In this document: one piece after another, positions 34,575 to 46,048 of the stretch
Numbering within the stretch: the first letter of the stretch is position 1
Layout: each line of letters starts with the position of its first letter
Assembly: GCA_037447655.1 (NCBI GenBank)
Contig: JBBHKE010000986.1
Span: 1 to 64,000, forward strand
Direction of reading: 5' to 3'
Origin: Zygnema cylindricum
Taxonomy: Eukaryota > Streptophyta > Zygnematophyceae > Zygnematales > Zygnemataceae
Length of the DNA: 64,000 nt
The notes under the pieces: model-generated
Seen by the model: the letters and a program-made list of their open reading frames with translations, nothing else
Databases searched by the model: none
Told to the model about the DNA's origin: nothing
Translations under genes and position numbers: made by a program

Positions 34575-35167
34575 CTAACACCTAAATATATACAAAAAAA
34601 ATGGCCGACGAGATAAGGCGATATCTGTAGAACTTCCTAATAGTTCCGTCGTAGATGATGTAATATACACCGAGTAGCAACCAGACACTGGGATATTTGT
34701 CTTCCCCCAGTTCCATAAATCCAAAGGAACCACCACTTTGGTTCCTTTCAGATTTCCGGGGTCTTGAACGGTACATAGTTTCTTCCACACGCTCAAACTC
34801 ATATTGAGCCGGGTCCAAATGGCCATTCCTAACAGAATTTCGATTTGAGTCCCTTCCACCACCAAGAAGGGAAGCTCAATTTTCACCTGTTAGCCTCGGT
34901 CATCAGAAAACTCGATTTCCAAGGCCTTGATTATTCCATGGACTGGTTCACTACCGCTGCATACGGTGCTTGAGCAAATATTGCTCGGGCAAATTTTGCG
35001 TCGGAGTTCCTCGGGCATTTTCTATAAAGAGAGGTGGTTATGAGGTTGGGGAGTGCTTTGGTGTCGACCACAGCATTGTCATGCCGCATCGTATCGCTTG
35101 CTAGTACGCACAGTATGGGGCACGCTGGCACGATTTTTGGCACGCGCGGACGGTATTTTTCATGCAC
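34575..35167 (-). pseudogene. retropepsin-like domain, DTG changed to DTK
   Basis: Two overlapping minus-strand frames together give an aspartic-protease fold. The first has AVVDTKALPNLITTSLYRKC, where the DTGA active site has become DTKA. The second has VKIELPFLVVEGTQIEILLGM, matching the C-terminal ILLG(M/L) half of retropepsins. A stop lies between them. It is probably from a second gypsy-type element, or less likely a domesticated protease. The active-site change needs two G-to-A transitions and rules out activity. Confidence 0.55.
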
Positions 35168-35291
35168 TCACGATTTCTTGCACACACGGTTAGTTTGCTC
35201 GCGTTATCGCCGTTTTATCTATTTGGGACGTGTACGCGATTCGCGTGCACGTTTCGTTTGAACATGTACTAATTTAGTGCGATTTGTTTCA

Positions 35292-35465
35292 TTTCGTGCG
35301 TAGGTACACGATTTTGGAGTATAAACGTGGAATATCGTTTGGGTAACGCATCGCGATTTCTAAAGTATTTCGTGCATTATGGTTCGTTTCGTGCGTATGC
35401 ACGCGATTTCAGAGTATAGACACCAAGTATCGTTAGGCGACGAAGCGCAATTTCCGAGAGCGTTG
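35292..35465 (+). repeat. tandem repeat, about 95 bp x 2
   Basis: Two imperfect copies begin TTTCGTGCGTA (35292 and 35387) and share CACGATTT, GAGTATA and ATATCGTT words. Flanking DNA to about 36140 is CpG-rich with a CT-rich patch at 35755-35770. No gene seen. Confidence 0.6.
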
Positions 35466-36139
35466 GCGACGTTTTGATGTACCTTCATTCATTTAAGTTG
35501 GGAACCCATGTAGGTTCGCGCATACATGTAGTTAGGAAGGGTTTTTACCCTCGGACGTTGGATTTTGTTAGGCGTACGGCAAACGATGTTGGCCGCCTAT
35601 TGGCCAACATCTTAAAATGTTCCATTCATGTAAAGTAGGCTAGACTTAGGCTGGTTTCGCTCTAGGCATAGCTTAGTCCCTACTTAGGCATTCTCAAACT
35701 TAGAGAATTTAGCTTTTGGACAAGAATTTTCTCTTGGCGGCGCAACTTTTCTCTTGCTCTCTCTCTCTCACTGATTGCTCAAGTTTATTCTTTCCTTTTG
35801 CTAGCTAGCTGTAGAGGTTAGATAGTTTACGTATATTCTCCCTTGTAATTCTGCCCACGCTTTTAATCCACGCGGCTTCAAGGGTAATCCATTTCAGTTT
35901 TTTCTCTTCCCTTCTCTCACACCTGCGGTTAAGGATATCTCCATCTATGATTTCCTCAAACCCAGTCATATGTCTTGGGAAATCCCGGCCTATGCAGCCG
36001 TTCAATCCCCAATTTCATTGTTTCCTGGTCTGGCACCGCACTGGACAGCTGCATTTCCGACGCGTAGCTGGCACCACTGGGTGAACTGCTTGCAGCAAAC
36101 TCGGTAAAATACGAGTTAGGCCACTCACTCATCGCCGAT

Positions 36140-37616
36140 GAGCAAATTGCATTTGCTCAGGCCATGGAAGCTTTCACTATCAAGAGTCTCGAGACGCCCA
36201 AGTGGAAGTTCGGTTCCAGTCTCACAAAGGCGGAACATGCACTATTAAGTGACACAATCACCCGTCATATAGATGCGTTTGCTTTCTCCATGAATGACCT
36301 TGGACGTCATTCTACTTACAAAATGTCAATCGACCTTGAAGATAATCGACCTATCTTTAAGCCAAAACACCGTCTCTTTTAAACAAAATGGGAGATGGTG
36401 GACAAAAGATGCGTAGAATTGGAAAAAGTCGGTCTAATCTATCAGTCAGATTCCACCTTTGCCGCCCCCATAGTCATGCCAAAAAAGAAAGATTCCGACG
36501 AAAATTTCACTAAGTGAAGAATGTTTGGGGACTACTAATAGCTCAATGCTTAGACCGTTCAAGACCGTCACCCTATGCCTCTAGCGAAGGAAATATTTGA
36601 CCATGTAGGTGGTGCAAAGTTCTATAGCATTCTTAATTTGCATCAAGGGTTTAACCATATTTAAATCGAGGAAAGAGATCAGCATAAAACTGCATTTTGG
36701 AGCAGTGATGGTCGATAGGAATGGGTAGTCATGCCGTTCGATCTTAAAAACGCACCCGTCGTGTTTCAAAAAGTCATTGATTCAATGCTGGGTGGATGTA
36801 AATTTGCCCGGTTCTACATCGATGACTTGATAATCGCTTCCGCCACGGTTGAGGAGCACGCCCGCAATATTGAGTGGGTTCTCACCGAGTTAAAGAATGT
36901 CGGGCTAAAGTGTCACCTAGCCAAGTGTACTTTCGGTGCGTAGGGAGTGCCCTATCTCGGCCATTTTATTTCAGATTAGGGCATCACTCCCTTAGAAGCT
37001 AAGGTAGAGGCTATCACTAAACTGCCGGCTCCAACAGATCTCACTAGTTTGAGGGCTTTCCTTGGACTATCCAATTATTACCGTCGTTTCGTATTGGATT
37101 TTAGTACGTTGGCTTCTCTCCCCGATGACCTTCTCAAGAAATAAGTGCCTTTTGTTTCGGGACCCGCCCAAATAGAAGCGTTTTGAAAAATGAAAACCGC
37201 TTTTTCTAGCACTCCCATTCTCCGACCTCCTAACCACAAGCTTTCCTTTTGCCTACAAACCGATTTTGGGAAGCCAGGCATTACGGCTATTTTAACTCAA
37301 AGAGAGTTAAATGGAGAGTAATACATAGTGGCATAGGCCTGCCGGAGAAATAACTGAGCTGAATCTAATTACAGTAGTTACGAGGGTGAATGTCTCGCCG
37401 TGGTATTGGGTGTTATTCATTTTCGACATTATCTTTACGGCAAGCCATTCACGCTCCTAACTGACCATCAACCCCTTCATTGGTTGATGACCAAAGATAA
37501 GCTTTCAGGGAAGCATGCCAGATGGGCTTTAATTTTACAAGAGTACGACGTTGATATCATCCATCGGCCCGGTTAGTTAAGCTTGAACGCCGACGAGATT
37601 TATCGGAATCCACTTT
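36140..37616 (+). pseudogene. Ty3/gypsy RT and RNase H, stop-riddled
   Basis: Plus-strand translation gives a gypsy RT in order: DLGRHSTYKM, then PIVMPKKKDS, GGAKFYSILNL, the fingers-palm words MPFDLKNAPVVFQKVIDSML and the catalytic YIDD at 36814-36825. It continues through TFLGLSNYYRRF-like sequence (FLGLSNYYRRF near 37060) to RNase H words TDFGKPGITAIL and LLTDHQPLHWL, ending at IHRPG near 37570. At least ten in-frame stops break it. Most sit where family members have Gln or Trp codons, so they are C-to-T or G-to-A changes. Its orientation is opposite to the methyltransferase-bearing remnant, so it belongs to a different insertion. Confidence 0.85.
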
Positions 37617-39857
37617 AACATAGGCACTTCCTTGAGCCTGCAGTTTCATGTCCTCTATAAAGGTAGCCGTCACAGGTGTCGTAGCCACCGCAGCCAATTC
37701 AGCCTCAGCTTGTGAAACTGCAGCATCAAGGGCTGGATCTGAGATCTTGATGTTAGGAGCCATCAATAATAGTTGACGCTCCATGTAATCCGCCAACGAC
37801 CCTCCAAAAAGGTAGTTGACCATCATGTGGAAAAAAGTTGTTTCGTAGTCATCCGGAATGGCTCCTCCCCGATACTTATTAATTTCGGCTTGTGTTAAAG
37901 ATTTCCACAACAACTCGAAATCTGAAAATGCGATTCCCAAGCTATCTCCGGTAAACATTCAGATATCCCCCATTTCATTTTTTTCCTCTGCAGGGTTGGT
38001 GAAATGGGAAGAGGAAGGCCTGGTGGGGCTAACAAACTGAGCCGACAAGATGACTCCCGTATCCTCTTCCTCGGTACCAAAACCGTGTCCTACTCCGGAA
38101 GAAGGAGCTGCCCGGAAAGTTGTGGATCCCCCTCCCACATAGGAAGTACCTGCGCCTGAAAATATGGTTGGAGGAAGGATGTTCCCCACTACTCCTCTAT
38201 ATCCAGAAGAATATTGTGCCACCCTGAGCATGGTCTCCACCAATAGAATGTGGGGACGAGGCTTGTTCAAAGGCTTTGGTGGGATGGCCGATGGCGGAGA
38301 CAGAGAAGGAGATAGATACGAAGACTACGGAGCCCTTGTGGGGAAAGGAGTCTGTCTCCTAGTTCGCCTCCTAAAAGTCTCGGGAGGTGGAGTTGCGAAG
38401 TTGGAGGAAGGAGAGCCTCTCTGAGGAGGGGAATAGGGAAGTATGTCGTGTTTTTAGGGAAACACAAGCGAACCATGCGACCCACGGATAGCTGCAGCTG
38501 GAGAAATGGATAGCAAAAGAGAGGAGGCGAGACTGTCGCGGGGCTCTGTGGTGGGTCTCGGGGAGTGACAGGAATAAGGCAAGAGAGGAGAAAGTGGGAA
38601 CTTTGGAGATCCTTTGGGAGAAGTGGAAGGAGGTGTTGGAGCCCTTAAGGGAATGTGAATCCTCTCGTCACATCGTAACTCCACCAAAGCCTCCTCGGCA
38701 ATTGACACCTCCACTTAGACAAAGGTAGTCTCTTCCCAAAGAGCTGAAGCGAGTATAGAGGGTAAATCTGCACTCAAACACTTCACATTAGGTCATGTGT
38801 TTCCCTCCCCTTTCCGCTGAAGAGGAGGCTCTCGGCTTAGTTCCGAGGACGAAATGTCGGGTTGAGTGTTGGTGAGAGGAGAGGTCCTTGGAGCTGGTGC
38901 TCCTTAATGTCGCACAATCTTCGGTATAGGAGGAATCGTTCAACTAAGAATCCCACTTGTCCTACGCCGAGCTTCCTTAATAGGGGTCAGTTCTTGTACC
39001 CATGCCTTTCGCCTTTCTTCCTCTAAAGCCTCCCAATCTACCGTGGCGGTTTCCGCCCCCGCCGTAGCCTGTCCTTGAGATTTTAGATCCTCCAATAGTT
39101 CCTTGGCTTTTTCGACCACTTGGGTAAGATCCGCTATCTCAATCCCCATAATTTCCGGATAATTAGGTATGGTGCGCCACCATCCCTCGGACAAATCTTC
39201 AGGTCCCGTACCCGAGACCTCTGGATTAGTCTGTTTAGATCGCGAGAACCCTTCGGCAGGGCGGACACAAGTTGCTCTAGGATCAGGTTTCTAAGCTGAG
39301 GCCGACATTGGAGTTGGGAACGTCTCCTCCTTGGGAAGAGGCGTGAATTTTCCCTTGCTGTCACGGTGGTCAAACCTCTTTCCCCTCAATGGATCTCATG
39401 CTTCACGCTCAATACCCCCGTCTCCTCTACGAGGGCGCGAAGAGGTACATCCCTGGGAGTGTGTGCTGGCTGCGGTGTCCTAAGAGGAAGATGGTGGGGG
39501 ACGAGAGTAGGGAGCTCTTTAGGACCGGTCTTGCATCGACTGTGAAGAGCCGCTCTCCAAAGAACTACTCAAAATCTCCACCACCCCTACCACGGGTCTA
39601 ACCACTCTAACTCGATTTGTCCGAGCCACTCTATGTACAAACTCCTTCACCTTCAACTCATAAAGGTTGTGAAGGTCTAGGAGTTCTTTATAACCTGAGC
39701 GACGTGGATCGGTCAAAACCGCGGGGTTAATCAAGATCTCGAGCCGGGGAATTTTGGATCTGGTGTAAAGCTTGACCTCCGGAAGAGGACACAAATGCGG
39801 CTCCCTATGCGCTTGCCTCTTTGGCCGGGCCCTGGGAGACACTCGGTTCCTCTCCTG
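37557..39857 (-). pseudogene. broken ORF of unknown family
   Basis: A series of minus-strand frames covers 2.3 kb with few stops (ORF pieces at 39519-39800, 39134-39373, 38940-39194, 38454-38714, 37959-38270 and 37557-37958). They look like one damaged coding region. Element-order content is a charged part (KVKEFVHRVARTNRVRVV), a helical Glu-rich part (IADLTQVVEKAKELLEDLK), a Pro/Ser-rich part and a last folded-looking part (DYETTFFHMMVNYLFGGSLADYMERQLL). I do not recognise the family. A retrotransposon gag is possible from its place against gypsy RT, but no zinc knuckle is seen. The copia LTR at 39858 cuts its upstream end. Confidence 0.45.
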
Positions 39858-40923
39858 TGAAACTCTGAGACCTCCATAAGTCCTCCAAGTGGACAGCTTC
39901 CAAGAAGCCTCCAAGATAATCGTGACCCCTTTGTGTTTCAGCAAAAACAACTGCCATCGTGGCAGACAAAAATCTGACCACCTGCACCTGTGTGAAGGCA
40001 AGACTCCCCTGAGTCGATAGCAAAAAGAATCTTTGAATTTGCTCCCCTGAGGAGTAAGTTATGGAGGGTCAAAGTTGACCTTTGGTACAAAAGGTCTTTG
40101 GGAGAGAGGGTCCTATCTCCTAATTTTTCTAAGTCCTATCTCTCTCACAGACTCTATCTACTGATGTACGGAGCCAATCAGATTACACTCCCGTACACAA
40201 AAGTACAGCTGTCGCTGTACTTTTTGTACGAACACTGTATGACATGGCCTGAATTTCGACACGTGGTATATTCGGATTCGCTCCCTTAATCCTCGCAGAT
40301 GCCGCAAACTAATGTCATTCCGCCACGTGTCATCCGATGTGGCAATGACCTAAAACCGCCAAAATCCTCTTCCGCAATCTCGGCGTTTAATTCCGACCGT
40401 GCGATTAAATTAACATTTAATCGTAGCCGTAATAAATACATACGCGGTATTCGTTTCACTAAAGAAATGAATGCGCGGTATTCGTTTCTTATCCGTGCTG
40501 TAATCCCTACTTTTGCATTAATTGATCTATGTCTCCCGTAAACAGTTTCAGTTAAATGAATAATCCTACGTGTTAATGTTTAAGTAAATATCAAACCCTA
40601 TGGTACGTAACACTAGGTCTAGACTTAACGGATAAGGCTACCGGCTACCTGCAGCTTACCTTCCAGTAGGTACCAGGATCAAATCCTGGAGGTACACATA
40701 TTCTTTTAGTAAATAAACCCCTAATGGTAAATAAACTAATATGTATATCCCGTAAACTTCTGAATAGCCTAGGTAGCCATGGCTCTAACTTCCTCTCCAA
40801 TTTCTGAGTGACTGCAACAAGTTTGAGAGTTGGAGAGAGAAGTTAGAGGAAGATTACCTCGGCTTCTTTCTATATTTCTATTTAGACCTAGAAAATACTT
40901 TAAAATGACATTTAATTACTACA
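39858..40923 (-). repeat. 3' LTR of element C
   Basis: The plus strand runs TGAAACTCTGAGACC... to ...TAATTACTACA, followed by the polypurine tract CACCCCTTATTTTCTAG (plus-strand reading). It is close to the solo LTRs at 41271-42318 and 50966-52012. Confidence 0.88.
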
Positions 40924-41270
40924 CACCCCTTATTTTCTAGTCAATCTTTAATTTCAGACCACACTTCTCCTTGCAGAAAATTAGCTTAGGGGAAGGCACA
41001 GGTTTGGTCATCATATCTGCTACCATCTCACTATCAGGTCGGTACTCTAAACTGATTATTTTGTTTTCTACTTTCTCTCTAACAAAGCCGAGTCTAATGT
41101 CCATATGTTTGGCTTTAAAATGATGTTTAGGATTGGCAGAAATAGCAATTGCTGCCTGATTATCACAAAATATTTTCTGCACACCACTCTTAAGATGACC
41201 AAGTTCACCAAGTAAACACTTGACCCACATCAATTCTTTTACAGCAAAGCAAGAGGCCATATACTCAGCT
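40924..41270 (-). pseudogene. element C RNase H C-terminus
   Basis: The minus-strand frame encodes the end of copia RNase H, including AEYMASC, FCDNQAAIAI, KHHFKAKHMDI and the MVADMMTKP tail, with a stop just before the polypurine tract. It is intact over this stretch. Its upstream part continues at 42319 beyond the solo LTR. The open frame now begins with the ATG of that solo LTR (41288-41290), which reads MEVSEFQ directly into AEYMASC. Confidence 0.88.
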
Positions 41271-42318
41271 TGAAACTCTGAGACCTCCATAAGTCCGCAG
41301 AGTGGACAGCTTCCAAGAAGCCTCTAGGATAATCCTGACCCCTTTGTGTTTAAGCAAAAATAACTGCCACCCTGACAGACAAAAACTCTGACCAACTTCA
41401 CCCCTGTGAAGACAAGACTCCCCTGAGTCGATAGCAAAAAGAATCTATGAATTTGCTCCCCTGGGCAGTAAGTTATGGAGGGTCAAAGTTGACCTTTTGT
41501 GCAAAAGCTCTCTGGGAGAGGGGGTCCTATCTTCTAATTTTTCTAAGTCCTATCTCTCTCACAGACTCTATCTACTGATGTACGGAACCAATCAGAATTG
41601 AGTTCCGTACGCAAAAGTAAAGCTGCCGGTGTACTTTATGTACGGACATTGTACGACATTGCCAAAATGTCGACACATGTCAAATCCGGATTCGGTGCCA
41701 TAATCTCCGGAGATTCCACAATCCAACGGAATTTCGCCACGCGTCATCCGATGTGGCGATGGCCACAAACCGCCGAAATCTTCCTCCGCGATCTCGGCGC
41801 TAATCCCGGCCGTCCGATTAAATTCGGCTTTAATCGTAGCCGTAATAAATACATGCGCGGTATTTGTTTCATTTACGAAACAAATGCGCGGTACTGATTT
41901 TTGTCCGTACCGTAAGTCGTACATTATATATTACTGGATCTATGTATCCCGTAATTCATTTCAGTTAAATGGTTTATCGCACGTATACATATTTAAATAA
42001 ATATCAAACTATATGATACGTAACACTACCGCTAGACTAAACGGCTAAGGCTACCGGCTATTTCCTGCCTGCCGGCCGGTAGGTACAAGGATCAAATCCT
42101 GCCGCCGGCACATGACTTTTACTTAAATAAATAAACCCTAATATAAATTTCCCGTAACCTCAGGATAGCCAAGGTAGCCATGGCTCTAGCTTCCTCTCCA
42201 ATTTCTCAGTGACTACGACAAGTTTGAGAGTTGGAGAGAGAAGTTAGAGATAGACTGCCTCGACTTGTATATTTCTTTTCAGACCTAGAAAATACTAGTA
42301 AAACCATTAGTTTCTACA
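41271..42318 (-). repeat. solo copia LTR in element C, TSD CAGC(C/T)
   Basis: It is a 1048-bp LTR, TGAAACTCTG... to ...TTTCTACA on the plus strand. It is flanked by CAGCT (41266-41270) and CAGCC (42319-42323). It splits the EAEYMA codons of RNase H. Confidence 0.92.
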
Positions 42319-44851
42319 CAGCCTCCATGGTGGACTAAGCAATAACCTTTTGCTGTTTGCTACTCCAACAGCAAGCCCCATCACCCACATATAATACATA
42401 TCCAGAAGTGCATCTCCTCATCGGAGCATCACCATAACTGGCATCACTCCAAGTAGTGATGTCAGTATTCTCCCCACCCAAATGCAACCATAAATCCCTA
42501 GTTCCTATCAAATATCTAAGGACTCTCTTAGCTGCCTCCCAATCCCTCTTAGTGGGAGCATTTAGACTTCTACTCAACACTCCTACAGTTGCAGCTAAAT
42601 CCAGCCGGGTACAATTCATAAAATAGATTAGACTTCCCACTACTTGCCTGTAACGAATAGTCAGCATGAACTTCTGTTCTTCAGGAGATAATTCCTCGTC
42701 TAAGACTATGACCCCTTATTCTCACTCCCCTCACTTCCCTTCTTCAACTCCATTGGAGTTGTACAACAATTAGCTTTATCCATTTGAAATTTTTGAAGCA
42801 TGTTCCATATTGCTTCCTTTTTAGTCAATCTTATAATCTTTCTTTTTCGGTCTCTTTCTACTTGAATTCCCAAAATATATTTTGCTTCCCCCATATCCTT
42901 CATTTCAAATCTCCCCTTAAGATCGGTTTTCAATTTATTAATTTTTTCCATTGATTTACTTAAAACAAGCAAATCATCAACATTAATTACAATAAATATA
43001 AAACCTTCCTCATTTTCGAATACATAGATTGAGTGATCTCAGCTGAACCGGATATATCCCAGACCAGTAAGAAACTTTTCAAGCTTCTTATTCCACTGTT
43101 GAGGCGCCTGTTTCAAACCATAAAGAGATTTAATCAGTCGGCATACCTTACTCTCCTCTCGTTCCACCACAAACCCTTCGGGTTGTCGCATTAAGATCTC
43201 CTCTTCTAATTCTCCATGCAAAAAAGTTGTATTGATGTCCATCTGGTGCACTTCCATGTCTTCCGCTGCTGCCAGGCTGAGAAGTATGCGTACGGAGGGA
43301 AATCTGACGACCGGGGCAAAGGTTTCCTCGTAGTCAATTCCCTCCTTTTGTGTAAATCTCTTTGCCACTAATCGGGCCTTGTAGCGCTCGATTGTGTTAT
43401 CTAGGTGCAGTTTTAATTTGAAAACCCACTTACAACCGATTCGTTTTCGGTTAGGTGGACAATCCACCAGCTCCCAAGTATCGGCTGCCATAATTGAGGC
43501 CATCTCCTCATTGATGGTTGTCTTCCACCGGTTTCTTTCTGGACAAGTCATCGCCTCTCCATAAGTGTGCGGTTCATCTTGATGAGGTAGTTTTGTTACC
43601 TTGTTATTAACCTGTTTTTCTTGCAATCTTTTGCTACTTCTCCTCCCCCCTTCAAAATATGAGGCCGGAATAGATGGTTATCGTGGATTCTTTCGAACAA
43701 ACTCGACTTCTCCCCTATCCGTTGATTCCAAATCAATTTCCACCATGTCTTCCGCTTCGGGTAGAGTTGTCAGTGGAGTTTCCACAGCCGAGTCCTTTTC
43801 GGTCTGATTTGTATCTGCAAGAATGTCATCTTCTCTAAAACCTGGATAGTTAGGAAGCTCAAAGTCATCGGAATTTTCTGACTCAAATCTGGTTTTTACT
43901 GACTTTGTATATTTGAAGGGATCCACAGACTTTCTTTCATCCATAACTACTAGAGGCTTTACAAAGATTATATCTTCCCTTTTTAGATCATAAACTCTAT
44001 ATCTTTTAACATCCTCATCATATCCTAATAAGTATCCCAGTTTTCCTTTAGGATTTAGCTTCCAATTAGACCGATTTGTATCTAGACTAAATACTTGACT
44101 GCCAAAAACCTTTAAGTGAGTATGTCTGGTTTTCAGCCTGTCCATCTCTCATAAGGTGTTTGATCTTTTATAGTTGAAATAAAAACTCTATTTTTGAGGT
44201 AATTAGCACAGTTCATTGCTTCTGCCCAAAACCTTTTTCCTATCTTCTTATCTGACAACATACTTCTAGCATTATCACTTAGTGGTCTATTTAACCTTTC
44301 AGCTACCCCATTCTGTTCCTGGTTTTCTGGAACTGTCTTTTGGTGTTCGACCCCATCTTCCCTCAGAAAATCCTCAAACTGGTTAGAAGTATACTCTCCA
44401 CCATTGTCGATCCTTATTCTCGTGATTGGAGTTTCATGGAGTTTTTCGCTCCATGCATTATATTGTCTAAAATAATCCTGACCTTCAAACATGTTTTTCA
44501 AAAAATACACCCGGGAATACCGAGATCAATCATCAGTGATAGTCATCATAAATCTCTTCCCCCCCGGTGAGGGCACTTTGGCCGGTCCCTAAATATTTTG
44601 TGTACTAGATCTAGAATTTTTTCTCCCTTATAGGTGGTTGTTTTAGGAAAGGGTAATTTGTGTGCTTTACCTTGAGCACATCCATTACAATCACTTATAT
44701 TATCACTCTCACTGAACTGAATCCCTTCCACCACTCCCATCTTTTTCATCTCTCTTAACGTATCTAGATTCACATGCCCAAGCTTCTTATGCCACATCAT
44801 AATATCATGAACACCAACATAATAAAGTTTCTTCGTTTCATTATTTAAAAT
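42319..44851 (-). pseudogene. element C integrase, RT and RNase H core
   Basis: Minus-strand frames in order match the intact copia protein: a pre-integrase WHKKLGH finger, integrase words RIDNGGEYTSNQF and QEQNGVAERLNR, a Ser/Glu-rich linker, RT words KWVFKLKLHLDNTIERYKA and FLHGELEEEI, then ILGIQVERDR, and RNase H DASYGDAPMRRCTSGYV. Frameshifts and stops separate the pieces. The RT catalytic region near 42960-43000 is interrupted, so it cannot be active. The region ends at AAAAT (44847-44851), the target duplication of element B. Confidence 0.9.
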
Positions 44852-46030
44852 TGAAACTCTGAGACCTCCATTGGCCCTCAGAGTATGCAGATCCAAAAGA
44901 AGCTAATCTAGATAGTGCCGACTCCAAGTTAATATAAACCCAAGTGACTGACCCCTTGACAGTCAGAACCCCAATATAGATTCACCCCTGTGAAATAACA
45001 CTTTCTTTGTGCTCAGTTCCACCACAGAATGCAAAGTTAGAATATGAGATTTGTACACATTCACCCACTTTGACTTTCCCTTAGAAATAAAGCCACCCTG
45101 GCAGACAAAAACTCTGACCGACTACACCCTTGTGTAGCCTGGACTCCCCTGAGTTCACAGCAAAAAGAATCACTGAAAATGGTCAAGTAAATTGATAGTT
45201 ATGGCTGCCCAAAGTTAGCCATTTATACAAGGTGCTCTCTGGGAGAGACAGCTATCTACCCAAAATTTCCTAAGTCCTATTCCCCCTCTAAAACTCTATC
45301 TACTAAAGTACGGCACCAATCAAATTACTGTGTGGTACATAAAAGTACAGGTGCCGGTGTACTTTTTGTACGGCCATTGTACAACATGGCCAAATTGTCG
45401 ACACGTGTCATAGCTGGATTTGTTTCCGCAATCTCCGGAGTCGCCGCAATCCAACATTGTCGCGCCACGTGTCACATTACGTGGCGATGGCTGAAAAACG
45501 CCAAAAGTACATGTTCCGTGATCGCGGCACCTATCGTGGCCGTCCGATCAAAATCGGCTACAATCCTAGCCGCTGAAATTCGACGCGCGGTATTTGTTTC
45601 GCTATCGAAACAAATGCGCGGTATCCGTTCTGCCCCCATTCCGTACTTCGTACTAAATTAAACTGTATCTATGTACTAAGTATCTATTAGCCGTTAAACG
45701 GATTAATCTACATATGAGATTTATATATCTGTCAAACCCTATATATCGTAATATCTGTTCTAGACATAACGGCTAGAGCTAACGGCTACTGTAAATTGAC
45801 GGACGGTAGGTACCAGAATCAATTCCTGGGTCCGTCTACTAACTTTTGGTAAGTCTACCTAATTTACCCCCTGTCTTCTCTAGAGAGCCAAGGCAGCCAT
45901 GGCTCTAGCTCCCTATCCAGCCTTCAGTGACTACAACAAGTATGGGGGCTTGGAAAGGGGAGTTAGAGGCAGACCGCCTCAGCTCTTTTTCTATCCTAAT
46001 ACAGACCTATAAAATACTCAAATATCAACA
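44852..46030 (-). repeat. 3' LTR of element B
   Basis: The plus strand runs TGAAACTCTGAGACC... to ...CAAATATCAACA. It contains one 31-bp hairpin unit (45585-45615), CACGTG words near 45399 and 45467, and minus-strand TATAAATGG near 45221-45229. Confidence 0.95.
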
Positions 46031-46047
46031 CTCCCCTTATTTTCTAG
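46031..46047 (-). other. polypurine tract, element B
   Basis: On the element strand CTAGAAAATAAGGGGAG directly precedes the 3' LTR, only a base or two after the ORF stop. Confidence 0.85.
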
Positions 46048-46048
46048 T

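Noticed and set aside
40660-40710. tRNA gene on the plus strand suggested by the GGATCAAATCC B-box-like motif
   Set aside because: The surrounding sequence does not fold into a full cloverleaf with acceptor stem and anticodon arm. It recurs in every copia LTR, so it is reported only as an LTR stem-loop.
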